The notes below the pieces were generated by a model, which was given only the letters and a program-made list of their open reading frames with translations, did no database searches and was not told the origin of the DNA. This document shows positions 1-5,343 of a stretch of DNA of 5,343 nucleotides, in pieces; the first letter of the stretch is position 1, and the number at the start of each line of letters is the position of its first letter. The stretch is from contig DAIEML010000160.1 of assembly GCA_027349615.1 (NCBI GenBank), positions 1 to 5,343 on the forward strand, read 5' to 3'. This stretch comes from Ignavibacteriales bacterium (GTDB taxonomy: Bacteria; Bacteroidota; Ignavibacteria; Ignavibacteriales; Ignavibacteriaceae). The translations under genes and the position numbers were made by a program.

Positions 1-321
1 TGCAGTTAAATGTAAATAAAGATTGTTCCCCTTAAAACTATCTAATATATTATTGCCAAAATTTCCGAATAGATTAAAATTAGGAGAAATATTATTTGAT
101 GTTGAAATCGAATTTGATTTTAATGAAAGGCCTGGAGCAATCTTATTTAATATATTTGAATTACTATATCCAATAAAATGATTTTTATCGCTTGCTGAAA
201 AATTTAATTTCGTTTGTCCGTTTAAGAATTTATCATTACATATTATAATTAAGCAAGAAATTATTATGAAATTTTTTAAATAAAATAGAATGATATTTCT
301 AATTAAATTTTTATTTAACAT
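1..321 (-). CDS. Partial hypothetical exported protein, Asn/Ser-rich (N-terminal 107 codons)
   Basis: I do not recognise this protein. Reading the - strand from the ATG at 321-319, 107 codons stay open to the left edge, so the C-terminus is missing. The start is well fixed: it is the only Met in the frame, and an in-frame stop lies just upstream (complement of 331-333). Residues 1-16 carry several Lys/Arg. Residues 18-28 are strongly hydrophobic (FIIISCLIIIC), followed by a polar stretch ending LNGQ at 33-36, which looks like a signal peptide. Neither Cys23 nor Cys28 sits in a proper lipobox. The part after residue 36 is rich in Asn (15 of 71) and Ser (11 of 71), as in secreted or surface proteins of AT-rich Bacteroidota, though the very low G+C (about 22%) itself favours Asn codons. 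No Shine-Dalgarno sequence is visible. It is transcribed away from the efflux operon, and nothing links it functionally to efflux. An uninterrupted frame with a plausible export signal supports a real gene, but chance in AT-rich DNA cannot be excluded. Confidence 0.6.
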   Translation of the reverse strand, partial: MLNKNLIRNIILFYLKNFIIISCLIIICNDKFLNGQTKLNFSASDKNHFIGYSNSNILNKIAPGLSLKSNSISTSNNISPNFNLFGNFGNNILDSFKGNNLYLHLTA

Positions 322-402
322 TAAATGAAATTATAAATTAATTTATTACAACAAATAGGATTTATATATTATTGAATTATATAAAAAGATTTTAAAACAA
401 AA

Positions 403-433
403 TAAAAAATGGATTTTCATTCTTCATTTTTTA
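403..433. repeat. 9-bp perfect inverted repeat with 13-base spacer
   Basis: TAAAAAATG at 403-411 is the exact reverse complement of CATTTTTTA at 425-433. The stem could extend inwards by a G-T and an A-T pair. Only one G-C pair is present, so it is too weak to be a convincing terminator. It could be a protein-binding site or chance in AT-rich DNA. Its left arm lies in an A-rich box that recurs near 471-483. Confidence 0.35.
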
Positions 434-476
434 AGACCGCTTATGTAAAAATATTATATAATTATTTAGAAAAATA

Positions 477-506
477 AAAATGGCAATTATATTCACTATC
501 CATTTT
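477..506. repeat. 7-bp perfect inverted repeat, similar to the one at 403-433
   Basis: AAAATGG at 477-483 pairs exactly with CCATTTT at 500-506 across a 16-base spacer. The left arm and its flank (AAAATAAAAATGG, 471-483) nearly repeat the sequence at 399-412 (AAAATAAAAAATGG), 72 bases earlier. A looser third copy (AAAATTAAATGG) lies at 532-543. Two similar dyads in one control region could be paired operator sites, but low sequence complexity makes chance a serious alternative. Confidence 0.3.
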
Positions 507-631
507 AGGTTGAAATAGTTATTTAAATGACAAAATTAAATGGGATTTAACATGAAAAAATCTTACTCTCACTTTAAGAAGTTTTCCCTTAATAAAATAA
601 GTAAATAAAAATATTAAAGTTTTAGTTAGAT

Positions 632-662
632 AATTCTTTTAAACTTACTTAAAAAAAGAATT
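632..662. repeat. 9-bp perfect inverted repeat upstream of the efflux operon
   Basis: AATTCTTTT at 632-640 is the exact reverse complement of AAAAGAATT at 654-662, with a 13-base A/T-rich spacer. It ends 84 bases before the adaptor start codon. The stem has one G-C pair, so an RNA hairpin would be weak. A DNA-level binding site is as likely. Confidence 0.35.
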
Positions 663-677
663 GTCAAATTATGACGA
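661..677. promoter_or_regulatory. Candidate operator: imperfect 17-bp dyad
   Basis: TTGTCA (661-666) and TGACGA (672-677) flank a 5-base centre (AATTA). Six of the eight possible base pairs around the central base match. It lies 69 bases upstream of the adaptor ATG and just upstream of the weak promoter boxes at 694-722. Size and placement fit the operators of dimeric repressors such as TetR or MarR types, which commonly control RND operons. No such regulator gene is in the window, so the assignment is inference. The TTGTCA arm also resembles a -35 box, but no good -10 box follows at the right distance. Confidence 0.3.
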
Positions 678-693
678 GTATCAATTCAAATTC

Positions 694-726
694 TTGCATT
701 AACAAAATGATGTGAGTAATAATTTG
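694..726 (+). promoter_or_regulatory. Weak candidate promoter for the efflux operon
   Basis: TTGCAT (694-699) and TAATAA (717-722) are separated by 17 bases, the ideal sigma-70 spacing, but each box matches the consensus at only three of six positions. Read instead as a Bacteroidota promoter (TTG near -33, TTTG ending the -7 element), TTG at 694-696 and TTTG at 723-726 are roughly placed, although the TA of the -7 element is missing. Transcription would start close to the adaptor ATG at 747 and leave a very short leader. The true promoter may lie further upstream. Confidence 0.25.
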
Positions 727-746
727 CTAGGTAATAGAGAAATCAA

Positions 747-1862
747 ATGCAAAAAAAGAAAAAAATATTTTATGCAGTAATTGCGATATTTTTAATCGTA
801 TTTATAATCGCTGCTGTATTAAGAATAAAAAATAATGTTTCTGAATCAGCCAGGCGTCCAGCAGTAATTCCTGTTGTAAAATTAGGTCGAGTTTTTATTG
901 GAGATATTACAAAGATTGAATCATTAACTGGAGATATTTTACCAATTCAGCAGGCAAATATTTTTTCAAAAGTAAGCGGAAATATTGAAAAGATCTATGT
1001 CGATATTGGAGATCATGTTAGTAAAGATCAATTACTCGCTTTAATTGATACAACAATTTATTCGCAGAATGCAAAACAGTTTCATGCTAATTTTGTTCAA
1101 GCTGTTGCAAATCTCGAAAATGCAAAATTAAATTATAATCGAAATAAAACTCTTCTATCACAAAATTTAATTTCTCAACAAGATCTTGATAATTCTAAAA
1201 CTGCTTACGATGTTGCACTTGCGCAAGAAGAAGCAGCCCATGCAAGTTATTCAAATGCACTTACACAATTAAGTTATTGTAAAGTTACGGCTCCGTTCTC
1301 AGGATATATTACAAAGAGATTTCTCGATCCGGGAGCTTATGTAACTTCTTCCACAACATCTGCAAGCTCAACACTTTTTACTCTTATGGATGTAAATAAT
1401 TTGAAAGCGATAATAAACTTGCCGGAAAAAGATGTTCCATTAATTCCTGAAGTTTCTGGTGTCCAAGTTATTGCAGATGCGCTTACAGGAAAAATATTTA
1501 ATGCGAAATTAAAAAAAATAAGTGAAGCAGTTGACCTTTCGACAAGGACAATGGCAATAGAAGTAGATATTGAGAATTCGGGGAAACTTCTCAAACCGGG
1601 AATGTTTGCAACCATAAATATTTTTCTTGGAAAAAAATCTGGCGTGCCATTACTTCCCAATTATACTGTGTTAAATGATGAGAATGGAAATTATGTTTTC
1701 GTATTAAATTCGGATAACACTGTCTCTCAAACATATGTTCAAGTAGGCGTCCAACAAAATAGTTTGGATGAAATTATTTCAGGAGTAGATACTTCTCAAA
1801 AAATTGTTTTTGTCGGACAAACATTAATTAAAAATGGTTCTAAGGTTAAAATAGCAAAGTAA
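747..1862 (+). CDS. RND efflux periplasmic adaptor subunit (HlyD/AcrA-type membrane fusion protein)
   Basis: This 371-residue protein bridges an inner-membrane RND pump and an outer-membrane TolC-type channel. A KKKK stretch precedes a membrane segment at about 7-26. There is no lipobox, so it is probably held by an N-terminal anchor rather than a lipid. The first half of the lipoyl domain lies at about 62-101 (SGNIEKIYVDIGDHV). The alpha-hairpin spans about 103-177, and the second lipoyl half about 178-199 (TAPFSGYITKRFLDPGAYV). The beta-barrel follows at about 205-294 (ending LKPGMFATINIFL), then the membrane-proximal domain to 371. The hairpin tip has the TolC-docking RLS pattern intact: R132-x3-L136-x6-S143. 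The start is fixed by an in-frame stop at 735-737. A weak Shine-Dalgarno-like AGAGA lies at 736-740. Only 4 bases separate its stop from the pump gene, so the two are surely cotranscribed. Family assignment is firm; substrate is unknown. Confidence 0.95.
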   Translation: MQKKKKIFYAVIAIFLIVFIIAAVLRIKNNVSESARRPAVIPVVKLGRVFIGDITKIESLTGDILPIQQANIFSKVSGNIEKIYVDIGDHVSKDQLLALIDTTIYSQNAKQFHANFVQAVANLENAKLNYNRNKTLLSQNLISQQDLDNSKTAYDVALAQEEAAHASYSNALTQLSYCKVTAPFSGYITKRFLDPGAYVTSSTTSASSTLFTLMDVNNLKAIINLPEKDVPLIPEVSGVQVIADALTGKIFNAKLKKISEAVDLSTRTMAIEVDIENSGKLLKPGMFATINIFLGKKSGVPLLPNYTVLNDENGNYVFVLNSDNTVSQTYVQVGVQQNSLDEIISGVDTSQKIVFVGQTLIKNGSKVKIAK

Positions 1863-1866
1863 ATTT

Positions 1867-4800
1867 ATGTGGCTTACTCGTCTCGCACTTAAATATCCCA
1901 TTTCCACTATGATGGCGGCAATTGCAATCTTCGTGTTGGGATTAGTTTCATTTATGCAACTGCCAATTGATATGCTTCCGGATATTCAAATTCCAGTTGT
2001 TAGCGTAATTTCTTATTATAACGGCGCGAGCCCGATCGACATGGAGAAAAGTGTTACTGTCCCAATTGAGCGTGCAGTTAGTTCAACTAATGATGTTAGC
2101 TATGTTCAATCCTCAACTCGTGAAGGCATTTCTCAAGTCCGTGTAAATTTGAATTGGGAAACTAACACTGATGTTGCGATGATAGACGTTTTGCAAAAGG
2201 TAAACCGGGTGTTAAATCTTCTTCCAACTGCAGTATCGCAGCCATTGGTCTTAAGGTTTGATATTACAAATGTTCCCGTATGTACGGTTGCTTTGAATGG
2301 AAACTTGGATCAAAGAGCTCTTTACGATTTGGCTTACAATGTAATTGAACCGCAGTTAGAGCACATTGATGGCGTAGCAAGTGCTCAAGTAGTTGGTGGC
2401 AAAATCAGAGAGATTCATATAAATATAGATAGAAACAGGCTTGAAGCACTTAACGTTTCTCTTCAAGAAGTTTTCAATGCAATTGCTTCTTCTAATTTAA
2501 TTGTTCCTTCAGGAGATTTAAAATCTGGCGTCTATGATTATTCATTAAAAACAGAAAGTGAATTTAATGTAGTTGAACCCATTGGGAATGTTGTAATAAA
2601 AACAGTCAACGGAGTCCCTATAAGAATTCGTGATCTTGCATCAGTTGAGGATTCTTATCAAGAACAAACAGAAATAGTTAGAAACAACGGCAAACCAGGT
2701 GTTATTCTTAGAGTACAAAAAGCTTCTGGTGCAAGCACAGTCGCGGTTGTTGATGCTGTTGTGAAGGCATTGAAAAATTTAAGAGAAGTACCGAAATCAG
2801 TTAAAGCTTCACTTGCGCTTGACCAAAGTCTTTATATAAGGCAGTCTATTTCAGGTCTTAAGCAAGAAGCTATTTTAGGTGCTTTGCTGGCAACTTTAGT
2901 TATTCTTTTGTTTTTACGAAATTCAAAAAGTGCAGTTATTATTTTTCTTGCTATTCCATTATCGATTCTTGTAACGTTTATCTTTTTTAGATTCAGTGGA
3001 ACGACTTTGAATATTATGACGTTCGGAGGGCTTGCACTTGGAATAGGCAGACTGGTTGATGATTCAATTGTAGAACTTGAAGCAATAACACGCCACTACG
3101 GTATTATGAAGCACCAAAAAGTTAATAAAATGCAAGCCACTTTGGATGCTGCCCTAGAAGTTGCTTCACCGATTTTCATTTCAACTGTAACAACCGTAAT
3201 TGTTTTTCTTCCGGTAATTTTCTTAACTGGGATAGCAAAGCTTTTATTTATTCCTTTAGTTTTAACAATTACAGTAGCCTTATTCTCCTCTTTTTTTGTT
3301 TCTAGAACAGTTACACCTTTGATGTGTTACAAATATTTGGACGCTGAACGTGAACCTAATACTGAATCAAAAAAGTGGTCGCATCGAATTCAAATAAAGA
3401 CGAAAAATTTTTTCGACCGGATTGATAATTCATATCAAAATGCCTTGGCTTATGCGCTTAAACATAGAAAAACTATAATTTTTAGTATTGTTGGTTTCGC
3501 TGCACTTTCATTTTTTATATTCAAATTTATCGGAACAGAATTTTTTCCGGATGCGGATGAAGGCCAATTTAGTATTTCTATAAGACTGCCGGTCGGAACT
3601 AGAATTGAAGAAACAACAAAGTTTGTTGAGAGTGTAGAGAATATGATAAAGAAAAATGTTCCCGAGGCTCAAACTATAATTTCTGATATTGGAGTTCCAT
3701 CTGCGCGTGGAGGAAATTTATTTGGGAGTAACTCTGGCAGCCATGCTGCAAGTGTAAGTGTAACTTTAATTCCAAGTGACAAAAGAGAACGTTCTGTATT
3801 CGATATAATAAAAGCTCTTCGCCCTAAATTGATGAGTCTTCCGGGAGCGCAAATTTTTATGAACACTGGCGGATTTCTTCATTTCCTCCTGAACTTCGGT
3901 TCATCTGCACCAATTGATGTTATAATAAGCGGTGAAGATTTTAATACTTCAAACAAGCTTGCTCAAGAAGTTTCTGATGCAGTTAAATCAACTTCTGGTG
4001 CAACAGATGTCCAAATTTCCAGAGAGTTAAATTTGCCTGAACTTAGAGTGGTTATCGATAGAGAAAAAGCAGGAGCACTTGGTGTAAACGTACAGCAAAT
4101 ATCAAACACTATTGCAACAGCCATTAGCGGATCTGTTGCTTCAATATATACTGATCCTGCTAGCGGTAATCAGTACAATATTTTGGTAAGGTTAAATGAA
4201 GATTATAGAAATAATGTTGATGATATTAAAAATTTAACTGTCCAAAATTCACAAGGGCAATTAATACAACTTGGTAATATTGTTACAGTAATTAAAGATA
4301 AAGCGCCGATTCAAATAGATAGACGTTATCAACAAAGAATAGTGGAAGTTACTGCTAATGTGAGCGGCCGTGATTTAGGAAGCGTTGCTAGCGATATTAG
4401 AACAAAATTAGAAGGAATAAAAGTACCTTCGGGATTTCAGATTCAGCAGAGCGGAAATGTTGAGCAGCAGCAGCAAGTCTTCGGAAACCTTGCACTTGCA
4501 TTGTTGTTGGCAATCGTACTTGTTTATATGGTGATGGCTTCACAATTCCAATCTCTAATCGATCCGTTCCTAATAATGTTTACTGTTCCGCTTGGAATGG
4601 TTGGAGTTGTCTGGGCTTTATTCTTAACAAACACAACCCTTTCTGTAACTTCATTTGAAGGTGTAATTGTTATGATTGGAATTGTTGTGTCGAACGGAAT
4701 TCTGCTTGTGGATTATACTAATAAACTTAGAAGAACCGGAATTGAGCTTCATGAAGCTGTTGTAAAAGCTGGTAGAACAAGATTAAAACCAATTTTGATG

Positions 4801-5010
4801 ACAACGCTTGCAACGGTTCTCGGATTAATTCCTTTGGCAATGGGAATGGGCGGCGAAAAATCTCAAGCTCCTCTAGCAATTGCAGTAATTGGTGGATTAA
4901 CTGTTTCTACTTTATTGACTTTGTTCTTTGTGCCCACACTGTATACGGTTTTCGAAGAAAGATTTCGCAAAAAAATGCTAACTGATGAAGAGGTCCTGGA
5001 AAATGAGTAG
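1867..5010 (+). CDS. RND efflux transporter permease, HAE1/AcrB-like inner-membrane pump
   Basis: This 1047-residue protein is a trimeric proton-driven pump and is near AcrB's usual length of about 1050. It starts with the family's typical N-terminus (MWLTRLALKYPIST). TM1 lies at about 10-29, followed by the hallmark LPIDMLPDIQIPVV (32-45). The first porter half spans about 40-330, and TM2-TM6 about 335-480. TM7 lies at about 536-554, the second porter half at about 560-870, and TM8-TM12 at about 873-1025, which shows the family's internal duplication. TM4 carries the proton-relay Asp pair D398-D399 (GRLVDDSIVELEAI). TM11 keeps R972 and T979 (RLKPILMTT), matching AcrB R971 and T978. The TM10 Lys (AcrB K940) is replaced by S942 (VVSNGILLVDY). 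The DD motif and the lack of metal-pump features argue against a CusA/CzcA metal exporter. No clear Shine-Dalgarno sequence precedes the ATG, so coupling to the adaptor gene is likely. The substrate cannot be deduced. Confidence 0.97.
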   Translation: MWLTRLALKYPISTMMAAIAIFVLGLVSFMQLPIDMLPDIQIPVVSVISYYNGASPIDMEKSVTVPIERAVSSTNDVSYVQSSTREGISQVRVNLNWETNTDVAMIDVLQKVNRVLNLLPTAVSQPLVLRFDITNVPVCTVALNGNLDQRALYDLAYNVIEPQLEHIDGVASAQVVGGKIREIHINIDRNRLEALNVSLQEVFNAIASSNLIVPSGDLKSGVYDYSLKTESEFNVVEPIGNVVIKTVNGVPIRIRDLASVEDSYQEQTEIVRNNGKPGVILRVQKASGASTVAVVDAVVKALKNLREVPKSVKASLALDQSLYIRQSISGLKQEAILGALLATLVILLFLRNSKSAVIIFLAIPLSILVTFIFFRFSGTTLNIMTFGGLALGIGRLVDDSIVELEAITRHYGIMKHQKVNKMQATLDAALEVASPIFISTVTTVIVFLPVIFLTGIAKLLFIPLVLTITVALFSSFFVSRTVTPLMCYKYLDAEREPNTESKKWSHRIQIKTKNFFDRIDNSYQNALAYALKHRKTIIFSIVGFAALSFFIFKFIGTEFFPDADEGQFSISIRLPVGTRIEETTKFVESVENMIKKNVPEAQTIISDIGVPSARGGNLFGSNSGSHAASVSVTLIPSDKRERSVFDIIKALRPKLMSLPGAQIFMNTGGFLHFLLNFGSSAPIDVIISGEDFNTSNKLAQEVSDAVKSTSGATDVQISRELNLPELRVVIDREKAGALGVNVQQISNTIATAISGSVASIYTDPASGNQYNILVRLNEDYRNNVDDIKNLTVQNSQGQLIQLGNIVTVIKDKAPIQIDRRYQQRIVEVTANVSGRDLGSVASDIRTKLEGIKVPSGFQIQQSGNVEQQQQVFGNLALALLLAIVLVYMVMASQFQSLIDPFLIMFTVPLGMVGVVWALFLTNTTLSVTSFEGVIVMIGIVVSNGILLVDYTNKLRRTGIELHEAVVKAGRTRLKPILMTTLATVLGLIPLAMGMGGEKSQAPLAIAVIGGLTVSTLLTLFFVPTLYTVFEERFRKKMLTDEEVLENE
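4988..4993 (+). promoter_or_regulatory. Shine-Dalgarno site for the TolC-family gene, inside the pump gene
   Basis: AAGAGG lies 9 bases before the ATG at 5003, within the last codons of the pump gene. It is the best Shine-Dalgarno match among the operon's three genes. It supports the overlapping start and suggests that the channel can be translated both by coupling and by direct ribosome binding. Confidence 0.6.
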
Positions 5011-5343
5011 AAAAATATTTTTGTTTTTTTCGATCTTATTAATTTTTACAGTAAAAATTTTGAGCCAACAAAAAACCTTTGTATTAAAATCTGACTCTTT
5101 AACTTTGCAAGAGTGTATAAATATTGCATTACAAAAAAATCCTCAAATAAAAATTGCAGAAGGAAATTATGAATTTAATTCTTCATCACTTATTGAAACG
5201 AGATCTTCTTTATATCCCCAGCTTTCATTTCAATCCGGATTGACAAGAAATGGCGGCACTTCATTTATTGGTCCAATAGTAAGAGAAGGATATTACAATA
5301 ATTTCTTTTACGGTATCCAAGCTAACCAACTAATATTTGATTT
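5003..5343 (+). CDS. Partial TolC-family outer-membrane efflux protein (N-terminal 113 codons)
   Basis: The frame opens at the ATG at 5003 and runs off the right edge, giving 113 complete codons of a family usually 400-500 residues long. Residues 1-22 form a signal peptide: MSRK, then a hydrophobic core, ending KILSQ, with probable cleavage near Q22. The mature start fits the first TolC/OEP repeat: LTLQECINIALQKNPQIKIAE at about 37-57, then a helical stretch and YPQLSFQSG at about 74-82, where the first helix passes into the beta-barrel strands. It ends in ANQLIFD, the usual (Q)P-L/I-FD boundary of the first strand pair, with Leu where many members have Pro. The start overlaps the pump's stop by 8 bases in another frame and has a good Shine-Dalgarno sequence at 4988-4993. 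Together with the intact docking motif in the adaptor, this makes it the cognate outer-membrane channel of the complex. Confidence 0.92.
   Translation, partial: MSRKIFLFFSILLIFTVKILSQQKTFVLKSDSLTLQECINIALQKNPQIKIAEGNYEFNSSSLIETRSSLYPQLSFQSGLTRNGGTSFIGPIVREGYYNNFFYGIQANQLIFD

Larger units (their letters stand above)
322..746. other. AT-rich divergent intergenic region, no supported gene
   Basis: This 425-base stretch separates the divergent starts at 321 (-) and 747 (+). Hand counting gives about 17% G+C, lower than the flanking genes. It must contain the control signals for both directions. It holds several short inverted repeats (403-433, 477-506, 632-662), an imperfect dyad (661-677), and weak promoter-like boxes near the operon. 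A perfect TATAAT reads on the - strand (complement of 376-381), which could be the -10 box of the leftward gene, but no good -35 box sits 16-18 bases further upstream. Three tiny + strand frames (409-477, 480-518, 540-608) are open but too short to call as genes. No tRNA, rho-independent terminator with a GC stem, insertion sequence or CRISPR repeat is visible. Confidence 0.8.

Noticed and set aside
403..433. Rho-independent terminator
   Set aside because: The stem is almost entirely A-T with one G-C pair. It looks terminator-like only because of the T-run, and no + strand gene ends just upstream.
322..746. Riboswitch, CRISPR array, tRNA or mobile element ends
   Set aside because: There are no GC-containing conserved cores, no regularly spaced long repeats, no cloverleaf and no transposase remnants; the stretch is mostly low-complexity A/T.
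1337..1660. Open frame of 107 codons on the - strand
   Set aside because: It lies wholly inside the adaptor gene, opposite well-conserved beta-barrel coding sequence, and has no family resemblance or ribosome site. It is a shadow of the real gene.
3669..3866. Open frame of 65 codons on the - strand
   Set aside because: It lies wholly inside the pump gene's second porter half; a chance frame opposite conserved coding sequence.
4462..4476. CAG microsatellite-like run coding Gln
   Set aside because: It is a short QQQQ within a conserved stretch before TM8 of the pump, where related proteins are also polar; ordinary coding sequence.
1867..5010. Heavy-metal (CusA/CzcA-type) exporter
   Set aside because: TM4 has the Asp-Asp pair of drug-type pumps, and I see no metal-binding Met cluster in the porter domain.

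Overview
The window carries a tripartite RND-type efflux operon on the + strand. In order it holds a periplasmic adaptor (membrane fusion protein, complete), an inner-membrane RND pump of the hydrophobe/amphiphile type (complete), and the first 113 codons of a TolC-family outer-membrane channel, cut by the right edge. The genes are packed tightly: 4 bases separate adaptor and pump, and the pump and channel overlap by 8 bases. The encoded proteins should form one envelope-spanning machine. The pump takes substrate from the periplasm or inner leaflet using proton flow, the adaptor bridges the periplasm, and the channel crosses the outer membrane. The substrate cannot be read from the sequence.

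Left of the operon, on the - strand, a divergent reading frame starts at 321 and runs off the left edge. It encodes the N-terminus of an Asn/Ser-rich protein with a signal-peptide-like start and no recognised family. Between the divergent starts lie 425 bases (322-746) of very AT-rich DNA (about 17% G+C by hand count). This stretch has several inverted repeats, an imperfect operator-like dyad and weak promoter-like boxes, but no gene I can support. No regulator gene is visible in the window.

The host is Gram-negative, because the system needs an outer membrane. Low G+C (about 33-38% in sampled operon lines), weak Shine-Dalgarno sequences on two of the three operon genes, and exported proteins whose signal-like regions end in SQ or GQ suggest the Bacteroidota/Ignavibacteria side of the tree. 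This is an inference; there is no rRNA or marker gene here.

I see no undescribed system. The points worth a second look are the pump's proton-relay variant (Asp-Asp and Arg kept, TM10 Lys replaced by Ser), the intact TolC-docking motif in the adaptor, the dyad-rich control region, and the unidentified divergent gene.
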